From: Benincasa hispida
Taxonomy: Eukaryota; Streptophyta; Magnoliopsida; Cucurbitales; Cucurbitaceae
DNA length: 64,000 bases
Direction of reading: 5' to 3'
NCBI RefSeq assembly: GCF_009727055.1
Contig: NC_052357.1
Coordinates: 2,977,464-3,041,463, forward strand
Below the pieces are notes generated by a model, which worked only from the letters and a program-made list of their open reading frames with translations, was not told the origin of the DNA and searched no databases. This document shows, in pieces, positions 1 through 11,394 of this stretch (position 1 is its first letter; every line of letters begins with the position of its first letter). The position numbers and the translations under genes are program-made.

Positions 1-469
1 AGGTCCTCGCCTGCGGTTTTGACCCACCAACTGTTCAACCTCATCCTTTTACTTTCACCCAACATAAATAAACCAACTGATAAGCGTTATAACATTTAAT
101 ATCTTAAAATAAACAAAGCGATACAGATGTATTAAATACTAGGTAAATAACATTCTGTGAGGGCGAACAGCGCATAGGCGTGTGGGCCGACTCAAATGGC
201 TCTTCCGGCTGGCGAGATTGGTGCGGCACGCGGCGGTCAAAAGCTGAGCGGAGTCGGTGGCGGCGGCGCGGGCGACTGGCTTGGCTCGTGCAGTCTATGG
301 CCTTCGATAGCTGGTGGAGGCACTTTGAACCGACGTCATTGACGGCTCGGATTGGCAGCGGCGAAACTCTCATGGCTAGAGGCAGCGAGCTGAAGGGCGC
401 GTGGAACGGTAGGAAAAATTTGGGGGAAAGGGTTTTGGTGTGCTGAGGAAGAAGACAAGCTTCCTTTAT

Positions 470-503
<34 letters not shown>

Positions 504-784
504 TAACTAAAAAGGAAATAGTATAATTATATTTAAATCATTTCCTTATTCCACTTTATACTATTTAATTCCTTTCCTTTTCAAAAGAAAATTAATTCCT
601 GCCATTAATTTTCAAATTGAATTTCAAAATTGAATAATTTTCACGCTAACACTTAAATTCCCGCACTTATACTTGAAGTCCAAAATTCCAAAAAATACCC
701 TCCAACTAATGAAAATTACTGAAATTCCAAATAATAAAGTTGCTGAAATTACATTATTACTAAAAAAATATGTGGGGTGTTACA
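1..784 (-). repeat. Ty3/gypsy LTR, partial
   Basis: Read on the minus strand, 784 leftwards begins TGTAACACCCC, a common start of chromovirus-type gypsy LTRs. Just upstream on that strand (797-785) is a polypurine tract, GAGGAGGGAAGAA, preceded by a TTTCGAGGACGAAAGTTC box like those at the end of gypsy polyproteins. A TATA-like stretch and a GC-richer transcribed-leader-like part lie around 480-100. The left end is cut by the window, so LTR length is unknown. Short open frames at 104-446 are not convincing genes. Confidence 0.55.
474..500. repeat. (TAA)n microsatellite
   Basis: Uninterrupted TAA trinucleotide run of about nine units, followed by an imperfect continuation (acaataac). It lies inside the gypsy LTR. 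Confidence 0.9.
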
Positions 785-854
785 TTCTTCCCTCCTCAAA
801 GAACTTTCGTCCTCGAAAGTTCATTCTTAAAAAAAAAACTCTAGGGGTGTTACA
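785..854 (-). other. Gypsy polypurine tract with a second LTR-start motif
   Basis: Minus strand: polypurine tract at 797-785 directly before the LTR start. A second identical 11-base TGTAACACCCC lies 70 bases upstream (854-844). It marks either a duplicated LTR edge or the border of another nested element. Confidence 0.4.
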
Positions 855-889
855 ATAAAACTAACTATTTCGTTAATTGATGACCTAGG

Positions 890-1690
890 TAACTTAATCT
901 TAATCCTGAGCTAACTATGAACTCCTGTTTACTCGGAATTATCCTTAGATCTGCATAGGTGAGGGCAGCTCACCATCGCTGGCCCAATAAGCCTCCCATT
1001 TCAAGGGTAAGATTGGGTGAATAGCTGGGAACATAGGGTGCAAGACAGAATTCACTCCTACCCGTTATAGGGATAGTAGATAGATTATTCCCATTAGTAC
1101 TGAATCCAAGTCTTGAACAAGGGGCCCCACCCTCTCCTTGGCCTGAGAGGGATTCAGTTTATAGGTTAGACCTTATACCAATTGTTCATTAGAGGATCAG
1201 TGGAACTTAAGAACAAGATGTAGTCTTGGGGGTAAAACGGTTTTTATGACCCAACTGAGATTATGAACAACTTGTGAAGGATTAGCTTACTAATCATGGT
1301 TATATCAAATGGACACAAATATATCTATAGTGAGGGGAGTGCAACTATGGGACTATAGTGGAATGACCCATTAGTTAACGAATGTTGATTAGCTCCGTCT
1401 AAAGAGTTTATCCAACTAATCTCGAATCGTTGGAGCCCATGATCTATAGGTCCATTAGGTTCCCCTACTAGCTCATATAGAATAAACTTAGAATAGTATG
1501 ATAAAATGATTTGAATTGTTCGAATTAGGTGAAGAGAGAGAAACCGACAAGTATATGTGATATAGTGGTCGGGTTTTTCGTTTAGAGATACATCTTTAAT
1601 ATTTAAATGTGATTTAAATATCAAGAATATGAATACGTTCATATTTAAAAGCTCGAAAATAATGGAAATGGTCAAAGATGTAAAAAGTCA
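890..1690 (+). repeat. LTR-like dispersed repeat, copy 1
   Basis: Shares many blocks in the same order with 11460-12110, for example aggtgag, ttcactcct, ttgttcattagag, atatatctatagtg, agttaacgaatg, cgttggagc and ctataggtcca. No coding potential. Copy 2 ends in a sequence resembling the 3' end of Ty1/copia LTRs, so both are probably LTRs or LTR-like pieces of one family. Beyond 1490 the copies diverge. The 1680-1735 part is full of complementary gtcaa/ttgac words that can form hairpins. Confidence 0.6.
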
Positions 1691-1748
1691 AAGAGTTGAC
1701 TTTTGACTTTGAAAAGTCAAACTTTGACCGACCTTATATTCAAATGTG

Positions 1749-1773
1749 NNNNNNNNNNNNNNNNNNNNNNNNN
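1749..1773. other. Assembly gap (25 N)
   Basis: Twenty-five undetermined bases inside a hairpin-prone tract of repeated gtcaa/ttgac words (1680-1880). The 13-mer gtcaacacggaaa also occurs twice just to the right. Confidence 0.95.
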
Positions 1774-2159
1774 CAATTTGAATTTCGAGAAAATGAATGC
1801 GGATTCATGCTCGAGAGGTCAAATTAGTCAACACGGAAAAATCATAAAAAGTCAAAATGTTGACTTTTTGGTCAACACGGAAATTCTTCTAAGTAGAACA
1901 TATTATACATCATGGCAGCGCAATGAGTAATGCAAAAGTAAAAGATCAAGAACATCGCAATATTGACAGGATGATAAAGAAAAAGGCACAGGCCAAAAAG
2001 ATACGGAGCAATACTACTTAGTTGTATTTGAAAATTAACTAAGTATACAAATGATTAAAAATTAACGCAATTACAAAATTTTTTGGTCTATACAAAGAAT
2101 CAAAGAATTTCGTTAACTTAAAAAAAATAATGAATTGAAATAAAAAATATAGAATGGCC

Positions 2160-4710
2160 GCATAAACATGTAAAGATTATTGTGAGGAGTAGGAGGATCT
2201 AGATGAGGGTTTTGAGGTGGTACTGAAGGAGCTTCTTCAAAATTCAAGTGCTACCTGAGACGCGGAGGCATCATGGGACCATGAAGATATGCTGCTGAGA
2301 AAATTAAAGTAACTTCATGGTTGCGCGCTCTGCAATCTTTTTTTTGGTGTCGATGGACCTATATAAATGTTGCATATGAATATTGATGAAGCCTCCGCTT
2401 GACATAGCAGCACTGCGCTGTATTATCGTCGACTGCTCCATTACCACATCAAATCTCTGGTTGAAGAAAGCTTGTTGCTGAACAAAGAGCTGTGTTGTTA
2501 GGAGAAGAGGGACCGCATTTCTACTAACTCAGTAGCTAAGGAGTGACAGTGCGGTCATTGCCTGCACGCTCTCGGCTAGCAACGTTTTGGGGTTGGTGAA
2601 CAGGTTGTATTCACCCAAATTGTTGTGGGTCATCAACAGCAGCGGTGGAAGAGAATGTTGCGGTGATGATGCCTGCAGGTGAGTAGATTGGTGGTATGCG
2701 GTTAGAGAATTTGGGGTGAGGAGAATGTTGGTTAAAGTGTTCGTTATGAAGTGTGAGAATAAGGTTGTGCAGTGGGCTCGAAGGGCTGTGAGGTAGATTA
2801 CTAAGGGTAAAGGGTCCAAAGGTTCTGTTTCTTTTGTGATGGTAATTCCTGGACCTTTTCTTTTCCCTTATCCTCTTTGCACTGTCTCTACTTTGTGCCC
2901 TAGTTCCTGTGGCGCGATTGAGATCGGATTGCGGGCCTCTTTGAGTAGCTCTAGGCAATGTGGGGAATTTTTGAGGAGGCAACCTTAAGATCTTGACGTT
3001 TATCAGGCCGTGAACTTCTGCCATTGGCCTCTTCATCAATGCATACGCCCCATTGACAGGTACAGACTTGAGATAGTCCATGGAAAGAAGTATTGTCCTT
3101 AATGTGCCCCCAAAGCCTCGAATTTGACTTGCGATCAACTGGCCTACATCGATTGGGAAGTCACGCGCAATGGCAATATGTGACCATAACTCGATCCTTT
3201 GAATTATGTCTTGTCATTGGAAGTTGGGATCAGCCGCCTTTTAACCAAATATAAACCCAAAGCCGTGTCTCTGGAAGCAGAGTCTTGGATGCCAGGGTCT
3301 TGATGGCCTTTTTAAAGAAACCGACCATTTAGTGCCCGCGTTGCACTTTACTCGTAGCGCATCTTTCCATCTGCTCGTCAGTGGGTGCGGATCTCAATGA
3401 TTGTTGTTGCCCGGTGCATCCGGGTTATCCTTCATTTGGTATAGTTTTGTGATGTCCCTTGCACTGAAAGACACCATTCGCCCTTTTATGGACACCACTC
3501 CTTGGTGCCATGCAGCCATCCATGGTATAAGTCACACACTACCTTTGGAACAATAATGACTGGGCACTGGCAAAATGTATCCCAATCATGTTCCACTTAT
3601 CACACTCGTGATCAGATCTGTTAGTGGCGTTTGGTGCAGGGAAAAAGTCCATTCATCAACAAGTCGTCGTTTCTCTTTCTTTCTTGATGGACTCCACCTT
3701 TGCCACGCGGGTTTGCTTGTTTTCTGCAATCACTTTCCTTCCCTTGGCCGAATGCAGGCGGATCGTTGCCTTTTTTTCTTTCCCATTCCTGCAGTTGTTC
3801 TCTCCTTCCTCATTTTGCAAGTTCCTGCCTTCTTCTTAATTAAGACGCTTCGGCTGTTGCTTTTGCGCTTCCTTTCCTTCTTCTCTATCTCCTTTCTTCT
3901 TTGCTTTTTTCTTTTCCTCTTCTTCCTTTTCTCTCACTTCTCTTTCAAACCTCTTCCACAAAACTGCTCAGAGGCCAACAAAAGGCGTTTGTTCCTCTTC
4001 GATCCTCCTTCTTTCTTTCAAGCTCGAGATCTTCGTTATTGCGCGCACATTTTTCGATCATGCAGTTTCTTCTCTTCATCGCCTTTACTGCCATTATGAG
4101 TTGTGGCCTCGTGCCATTTTTTCCTTCTTTTTTCCTCTTCCTTCTTCTTCTTTCCTCTTCTGTCTAATGGTTGATCAAAATGAGGAGTCAATGGTATACC
4201 CTGTGCGGCGCATTCTTCCTGGGATGCCGCTCAGGGGGTTAACATCTCTTTCCTCGCCGTTCTCCGGTCGCAACTAATTGCCGTTGTTTCAGGTTGCTTG
4301 CTTCCTAGTTGCGTGATTCCCCCTGTCTCCTCCTCATGGAGGTGGGATTCTCCATCCATCTCTGGGCGATTGCAGCCCTCTTCTTCTTTTACTTCTTCCT
4401 TCTTCAGGCGCTTTCCTCACACATGCGTTCTTATCCTTATTTCCTCTTCTTTCCTCTTCCTTAACTTGGCCTCCTCATCTTCTTTATCTTCCTTTTTTCT
4501 TTATTTTTTTTTCTCTCTTTTGACGATAGATGGGATGGCTCTCCTTTCTTCCAACTTGCTTTCCTTATGTCTTCTTTTTCTTCCTTTTCTCCTTCTTCCA
4601 CCTCTGTGCTTTTCTGCCGCGACTTTCTTCATAATGCGACTGCTGATGGGTCCTTATAGGATTCTCATTGGGTATCCCTTAGTCGCATACGAAGTGAGTC
4701 TTTAAACAGA
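2160..4710 (-). pseudogene. Putative plant transposon protein ORF, copy A (broken)
   Basis: Read leftwards on the minus strand. A charged, Glu/Lys/Arg-rich N-terminal coiled-coil-like region (about 4700-3800) is followed by the plant transposon protein domain (3640-3340), then a C-terminal part containing IASQIRGFGGT, INVKILRLPPQKFPTLPRAT and a Pro-rich tail ending near 2160. The best open piece is 3138-2611. Against copy B at 6.4-7.7 kb it differs mainly by one- to three-base insertions and losses, so the frame breaks many times. It keeps the C-terminal third that copy B lacks. The family name (Transposase_32-like) is from memory of the domain pattern; the biochemical role is unknown. Confidence 0.6.
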
Positions 4711-6420
4711 GCTTTTATCTTGCATCTCTCTTCGACGATTACCTCGTCACGACGATTTGCTACTTGGAAAACTTTCGATTGACGCACCGTCCACCTCCTC
4801 GTACGCAATTGCGTGGTGTTTTGACCTACTATGGAGGCCTAGCCTCAGGACCCACCCCGTCCCCTCTTCCTTTCGCTAACAAGTTTACTCAGAATGTTTC
4901 CAAACCTCTCCGTTATCATCGGCACTCTTATTTTTCACTTTCAGTTGAGGATGGCTAGAGTTAGGAGTGCGGTGTTTTCAGTGTTTTGCACCCTCTTGAT
5001 GAGAGGAGGACTGACGACTAAAGGGTTTTCTCCGGGGTCTACCCGGTGATTCTGGGGACAGTGCGTGGGTTGGGCCAGCAATGACAGGTGACTGGCAGCA
5101 AGGATGGCTGCCTCTCGTATGGAGATTTGAGTCAGTGGAAGGTGTTTGGGGTGAAGCAGAGGCTGTGAAGCTTGGTCGGCCATGCGATGCTAGTGAAAGG
5201 AACTGGAAAAACTTTAGGGTTTCTAGGGAAGAGAAAGCTCTGTATGCAAGGGGTCTTAGGGTTTTTAAGTTGGCCCAAAAGAGGTAAAGTGTTCCAGGAC
5301 GAGGGCCGACAATAAGGGCTGGCTTTATAGTTTGGGCCTTGTAGTCCGGGCCCAACGTTATTTTTGCGGTGGTAGGCCGTCGAGACACTCAAAAGGTGCT
5401 GTCGTTCGAACTTCCCTCATTTATGGAATTTTATTTAGAGGAAAGCGTTCCTTTCGTTTGTAGATCTCACTCATTTCTTTTGGAATACGGACTGATTGGA
5501 TTTCTCAATTTTGCAAAAGGAATTATCTTTAATATTTTATTGATGGCGGAAGATAAAGATCAACGCATAGGTTCAACTAACGCAAATGCATCTTCGCAGA
5601 GGAGCGGCAACAACGCAGTAAAGCATCCCACACAACACATCCCCCCACCCCCCCTCATTTTAACTAAAACACTATCGGAGATGTCGGAGGCGCACGTATG
5701 GCTAATTACTAAAACCAGCGCACACAATACCTCTAACAATGTGCATAAATTTATACACTAAAGAACGCGGCAGGACACAACGCGTGCAAATTACCCACCA
5801 GCTCAATGGCATGGCTTGGTTGAGAATAAAATGCAAAGCCGCTATCATATAAGTTGGATTCAAGATGACATCCAATATATCGCACAATGATCCTGAAGTA
5901 ACATACAACAATGGGATGATGATTTTTTTTTCGTTAAATTAATTGTGTTTAATATTTTATTATATATTTTCTGCTCAATCAACGCAAAGGTTGCTAATGT
6001 ACTATTACAGTAATCATTTTCGTTGCTTATTTCTCAATCACTTCACCAATTATCAACAATAATGCATGTAATGACGAGAAAAGTAAACAAGACCCATTAA
6101 AACAGTGCCAGAAACTCACAATGCAAGGAAAGTAAATGGTAAGCGAATAATATCGATAAAGTATGAAAGCCCAATTGCGAAGATGAAGTCACGGCTAGTA
6201 AAGACGTAAGTTCAGGCAAATTTCATACAAGACAAGAATTTACAAGAGAAGCATTAAAGACCTTAGAACATACTACAAACGACTCAGCAACGATAAAAAC
6301 CAGTGAATAATTCTAACCAATCCCGACAAATGCGCCATAACCTTGATAGTCATAAAATGCATGATGACTGTAATGTCAGTACAAGTCCACATGTCCACCC
6401 CAATTACCAGTTCGCCAGGT
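3344..6420 (-). repeat. 3.1-kb duplication, unit A
   Basis: Head-to-tail partner of 6421-9300. Both begin (left edge) at tactcgtagcgcatct, run through the transposon ORF, a 5' region and an AT-rich leader, and end in an 85-bp block carrying a primer-binding site. Differences are mostly single-base indels. Confidence 0.75.
5100..5400 (-). promoter_or_regulatory. Possible promoter and 5' leader of copy A
   Basis: On the minus strand several TGGGC/GGCCCA words lie at 5358-5330, then CTATAAAG at about 5329-5322 (TATA-like), then three AAACCCTA(A/G) telobox-like words between 5270 and 5215. Site II plus telobox is a known layout of plant growth-related promoters. The matching stretch of copy B lies in the 785-N gap. 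Activity is inferred only from motifs. Confidence 0.35.
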
Positions 6421-7626
6421 TGCATTAATACTCGTAGCGCATCTTCCATCTGCTCGTCAGTGGGATCATCAATGATTGTGTTGCCCGGTGCATCCGGGTT
6501 ATCCTTCATTTGGTATAGTTTTGTGATGTCCCTTGCACTGAAAGACACCATTCGCCCTTTTATGGACACCACCTCCTTGGTGCCATGCAGCCATCCATGG
6601 TATAAGTCACACACTACCTTTGGAACAATAATGACTGGGCACTGGCAAAATGTATCCCAATCATGTTCCACTATCACACTCGTGATCAGATCTGGTAGTG
6701 GCGTTGGTGCAGGGAAAAAGTCCATCTCCATCAACAAGTCGTCGTTCTCTTTCTTTCTTGATGGACCCACCTTTGCCAACGCGGGCTTGCTGTTTTCTGC
6801 AATCACTTTGCCCTTTCCCTTGGCCAATGCAAGGCGGGATCGTTGCCTTTTTTTTCTTTCCCATTCCTTGCGTTGTTCCTCCTTCTCTCATTTGGCAAGT
6901 TCCTTGCCCTTCTTCTTAATTAAGCGCTGCCTGTTGGCTTTGCGCTTCCTTTCCTTCTTTTCTCTCATTCTCCTTTCTTCTTTTGCCTTCTTTTTCTTTT
7001 CCTCTTCTTCCTTTTCTCTCACTTCTCTTTCAAACTCTTCCACAAACTGCTCAGAGGCCAACAAAAGGCGTTGTTCCTCTTCGATCCGCCTTATTTCTTC
7101 AAGCCTCGAGATCTCGTTATTGCGGCACATTTCTTCATCATGCAGTCTTCTTCTTCTATCGCCTTACTGCCATGATGAGTTGTGCCCGTGCCATTTTTTC
7201 CTTCTTTTCTTCCTCTTCCTTTCTTCTTCTTTCCTCTTCTTCTAATGCGTTGATCAAAACTGAAGGGTCAATGGTATACCCTTACGGCGCATTCTCCTTG
7301 GGATGCCGCATCAGGGGGGTAACATCTCTTTCCTCGCCTTCATCGGTCGCAACTAATTGCGTTGTTTCAGGTTGCTTCGGCTTCCTAAGTTGCGTTGATT
7401 CCCCCCTGTCCTACCTCATGGAGGTGGATTCTCCATCCATCTCTGGGCTTGCAGCCCTCTTCTTCTTTTCTTCTTCCTTCTTCAGGCGCCTTTCCTCACA
7501 CATGCGTTCTTTCCTTTCTTCCTTCTCTTTCCTCTTCCTTAACTTGGCCTCCTCATCTTCTTCATCTTCCTTCTTTTCTTTATTTTTTTTTCTCTTTGCG
7601 ATGATGGGATGGCTCTCCTTCTCCAA
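6420..7626 (-). pseudogene. Putative plant transposon protein ORF, copy B
   Basis: Minus strand. Charged low-complexity region at 7626-7411 (long Lys/Glu/Arg runs), a frameshift, then 7130 leftwards: charged helix, one in-frame TGA at 6890-6888, then MAKGKGKVIAENSK at 6827 and the transposon-protein domain with WDTFCQCPVIIVPKVV, KGRMVSFSARDITKLY and DDPTDEQMEDALRVLMQPG. Real similarity stops near 6420. The open frame continues to 6273 only by running into the leader of the neighbouring unit. Apart from the TGA, 7130-6420 is intact and better preserved than copy A. The 5' end is lost in the N gap. Likely carried by the same LTR-type element as the primer-binding sites at 9.2-9.4 kb. Confidence 0.6.
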
Positions 7627-9300
7627 CCTTCTTTCCCTTATTCTTCTTTTTCTTCCTTTTCTCCTCTTCCACCTCTGGTTGCTTTTCTGCCGCGACTTCT
7701 TCTAATGCGACTCTGATGNNNNNNNNNNNNNNNNNNNNNNNNNNNNNNNNNNNNNNNNNNNNNNNNNNNNNNNNNNNNNNNNNNNNNNNNNNNNNNNNNN
7801 NNNNNNNNNNNNNNNNNNNNNNNNNNNNNNNNNNNNNNNNNNNNNNNNNNNNNNNNNNNNNNNNNNNNNNNNNNNNNNNNNNNNNNNNNNNNNNNNNNNN
7901 NNNNNNNNNNNNNNNNNNNNNNNNNNNNNNNNNNNNNNNNNNNNNNNNNNNNNNNNNNNNNNNNNNNNNNNNNNNNNNNNNNNNNNNNNNNNNNNNNNNN
8001 NNNNNNNNNNNNNNNNNNNNNNNNNNNNNNNNNNNNNNNNNNNNNNNNNNNNNNNNNNNNNNNNNNNNNNNNNNNNNNNNNNNNNNNNNNNNNNNNNNNN
8101 NNNNNNNNNNNNNNNNNNNNNNNNNNNNNNNNNNNNNNNNNNNNNNNNNNNNNNNNNNNNNNNNNNNNNNNNNNNNNNNNNNNNNNNNNNNNNNNNNNNN
8201 NNNNNNNNNNNNNNNNNNNNNNNNNNNNNNNNNNNNNNNNNNNNNNNNNNNNNNNNNNNNNNNNNNNNNNNNNNNNNNNNNNNNNNNNNNNNNNNNNNNN
8301 NNNNNNNNNNNNNNNNNNNNNNNNNNNNNNNNNNNNNNNNNNNNNNNNNNNNNNNNNNNNNNNNNNNNNNNNNNNNNNNNNNNNNNNNNNNNNNNNNNNN
8401 NNNNNNNNNNNNNNNNNNNNNNNNNNNNNNNNNNNNNNNNNNNNNNNNNNNNNNNNNNNNNNNNNNNNNNNNNNNNNNNNNNNNNNNNNNNNNNNNNNNN
8501 NNNAGACTCATCATTTCTTTGGAATACGGAACGATTGGATTTCTCAATTTTGCAAAAGGAATTATCTTTAATATTTTATTCGAATGGACGGAAGATAAAG
8601 ATCAACGCAATAGGTTCACTAACGCAAATGCATCTTCGCAGAGGACGGGCAACAACGCATGCATCCCCACAACACATCCCTTAACTAAACACATTTCTGG
8701 AGGATCGGGCGCACGGTATTACTACCAGCGCAACACTACCTCAACATAGTGCATTTTTCCAAGGACGGGCAAAGGACACACGCGTGCAACATACCCCTCA
8801 GCTTCAATGCATTTGAGTTGGATAAATGCAAAGCGTATCTTGTTGGTTCAAGATGCATCCATTATCGCCATGCATACTGGATGTTGATTTTTTTTTCATT
8901 ATTTATTTATTTTTATTATTTTTCTCATCAACGAAAGTTGCTATGACTTACAGTAATCATTTTGTTCTTATTTCTCAATCATTCACCAATTAAAAAATAA
9001 TGCATTAATGACAGAAAAGTAAAAAGAATTAAAAACAGTGCAGAAATAAATGCAAGGAAAGTAAATGAAGAATAAATTCATAAAGTCATGAAACAAATTA
9101 AATGAAGCAGTAAAGACAAAGTTCAGAAATTCATAAAGACAAGAATTAAAGAAAGCATTTAAAGATAGACATACTACAAACGTACTCAGCAATAACCGTT
9201 AACCAATCCCCGACAATGGCGCCATAACCTTGATAGTCATAAAAATGATGATGTGTAATGTATGATACAAGTCCATGTCCCCATTACCAGTTCCCCGGCA
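6421..9300 (-). repeat. 3.1-kb duplication, unit B (contains gap)
   Basis: Second unit of the head-to-tail pair with 3344-6420. The right part (8504-9200) matches 5462-6320: ggattgg, the caaaaggaattatctttaat block, cgcaaatgcatcttcgcagagg and gaagcatt blocks are all in order. The N run at 7719-8503 (785) is close to the 812 bases found at the same place in unit A. Confidence 0.75.
7719..8503. other. Assembly gap (785 N)
   Basis: Undetermined bases inside duplication unit B. Unit A suggests the gap holds the start of the transposon ORF and its promoter-like leader (compare 4652-5463). Long open frames spanning the gap are artefacts of N. Confidence 0.97.
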
Positions 9301-9394
9301 ACGACGCCATAAACTTGATAGGCATAAAAATGATGATGTGTAATGTATGATACAAGTCCATGTCCCCGTTACCAGTTCTCCGGCAACGGCGCCA
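9207..9394 (-). repeat. Three tandem tRNA-Asp primer-binding sites (85-bp repeat)
   Basis: An 85-bp unit begins at 9211, 9296 and 9381 (the third is partial). Each start carries the complement of a primer-binding site for the 3' end of plant tRNA-Asp (TGGCGCCGTTGCCGGGGA on the minus strand): 9394-9377 (one mismatch), 9309-9292 (one mismatch) and 9224-9207 (two mismatches). tRNA-Asp priming is known for Athila-type gypsy elements. A fourth, degraded copy sits at the end of unit A (about 6323-6340). Confidence 0.7.
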
Positions 9395-11340
9395 TAAACT
9401 TGATAGGCATAAAAATACACAATGATGCAAGCAAGAATAAAATGCGATGATGCCATACAATGCTTAAGATGCGATGATTCTAAATAGGCATATGGATTGT
9501 GATGAATGATGGATCATGCAAGCTCATGTTACCATAAACTCAATGACTTGTAATGGAAATAGAATGTGGATGCTGTGTTATGCTTATTCAGACACACTTT
9601 ATTTATGCGATACTACTTCTAGATATGCGTTATTTATGAGAATCTTGTAGTATACTATGCGTTGTCACAAGTTTCCTTGCGTTGAAACCAAGTATAATTT
9701 CACCGCAAGTTTCTCGGTGTGATCCGAGGTCGAACACAGGGATTTTTTTAGGTTAATTGTATTATATTTGTGATATATGTGATCGGGGGTTTTTCAATTT
9801 AATAAAGATTGTGTGTACAGGTATTTAAAAATGCGGTAAAGTAAATTATGCAGTAAAGTAAAGATAAGCGATAAAAATGTGATAATAAAGTAAATTGAAA
9901 TAAAAGTAAAGTACGATAAAGTAAACCTAAGCTATGATGATACAAGATACCGAGGTTGAGACTGACTGTGAAGAATATACAAAGATCGTGTTATGTGGTG
10001 GCAAGGCTTATGTGCGAAACAGCAAGAGAAAGGATAATTAATAAAAACAGCGCAAGTTTCTTAATTGCGTTAAAGATATAATTATGGTTCCGCTTTGCCT
10101 TGGCGTACACCTCTCGGTGATCGGCCGCATTCCCACATCTCTGTGGTGAAATAGGGATGAACGTAATGAACGCAAGGTTGCTTCCATCTCTGGAATTCCT
10201 TCTTGCTTTAATTAACGCATTCTTCTAACCTTCTCTCAACAGATCAGAATGGCATCTTCACTTCTGCTCTCACAGGTGAAGATGCCGTCTAGCATGCTTT
10301 AGCCAAACATTTTTATTTCTTTAGCACATATTTACTTGTTTAATTCATATTAATCACCAAGGGATTAAGAAAACATCGTGGAGAAAGCGATTAATGGAGG
10401 AACGGAAATAGACAGAAATGTGGAAATGAGAATGATCATGATAATTAATTATAAAATCAAACGTCTGATACATGGTTGTGAATGATTTAGACTAAGATGA
10501 TGAAATACAATTGACGAATAAGAGTTAGAAACAGATATAGAAGAGTGCCAATGTCTTGACACCGATCTGGATGGAGAGATTGCTTGCCAGCGTAGATGGA
10601 GTGAATGGAAGGATGAGCTTCCCTTTCAGGCTTACTCAACCGGTAGAGTTGATCTAGGTACAGAGCTTCACGACGGGCATTTGGAATGATTCGCCCTGAG
10701 ACTCACCTCTCGGCCTTGTCTCTTTTCTTCCCGGATCTTCTTCGATCAACACTCAGATCAACCTTTTCTCTCAATAGCCTCGTATCAATTATCCCCCGCA
10801 TCAAGTATCTTTTTTCAATGAATTCTTTGAGGGTATTTATAGGTGAAAGCTTTGACTCTTTGACTTGTGGTCCCCACTTTATTGTTATGGAAATTTTGAG
10901 AATGGTAGAATAAATATTCCTTTTTTTATGCAACCAGTCTGTCGAAAATGCACAACGATTAGTTGTACACGTGTCATAATCCTCCGTGATTGCGCTGCTC
11001 ATTTGCATCTTCGATCGTGTGCCCGCATGCGGTGTTGTTTTTATTACCGCATGCGATTGAAGTTCAACTCTGGATCGATTGTCGCATGCGCCGTCATTGC
11101 GTTGATTGTCTATTCATTCCTGAATGATGGACGCAATGCGATGTAGATACGTTAATCTTTCTCTCTTGAGCCATGAGCGCATATGGTGACTGGATATTCT
11201 GCAAAAAGGCTTGAAATATTCTTTTCTACCATCGCAATGGTGTTAGTGGGTGTATTGACGACAATTCATAATTATTGTATTTCTTAGTTAATTTCTCTAC
11301 AATTGATGCAACTTTCCTCTCTTTTGGCCGCAATATCTAA
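9395..11340 (-). repeat. Probable 5' LTR of tRNA-Asp-primed element
   Basis: Non-coding sequence immediately upstream (minus strand) of the primer-binding sites. It contains a stretch around 9715-9750 (gtgatccgaggtcgaacacaggga) that I recall from plant gypsy LTRs, and a size near 1.9 kb fits Athila-like LTRs. The right edge is uncertain and set near the end of similarity to known LTR-type text (about 11340). No second LTR was found on the left, so borders and class are inference. Confidence 0.4.
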
Positions 11341-11394
11341 ATAAAGCAGTATAAATAACTTGTATTTCTACAAGTTATCATGTATTCTATACAA

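Noticed and set aside
104..446. Overlapping open frames on both strands in a GC-richer patch
   Set aside because: Inside a gypsy LTR, no family resemblance, both strands open by composition.
3575..4170. Phe/Leu/Ser-rich 'membrane protein' frames on the plus strand here and at 6983-7705
   Set aside because: They are the antisense of the Lys/Glu/Arg-rich transposon ORF; hydrophobicity is an artefact of strand.
7702..8684. Two long open frames across 7702-8684
   Set aside because: Made of undetermined bases (N); no coding evidence.
9207..9224. tRNA-Asp gene or pseudogene
   Set aside because: Only the 18 bases complementary to the tRNA 3' end are present; no cloverleaf upstream. A primer-binding site explains it.
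9207..9400. CRISPR-like array of 85-bp repeats
   Set aside because: Units are contiguous without spacers, in a plant LTR context.
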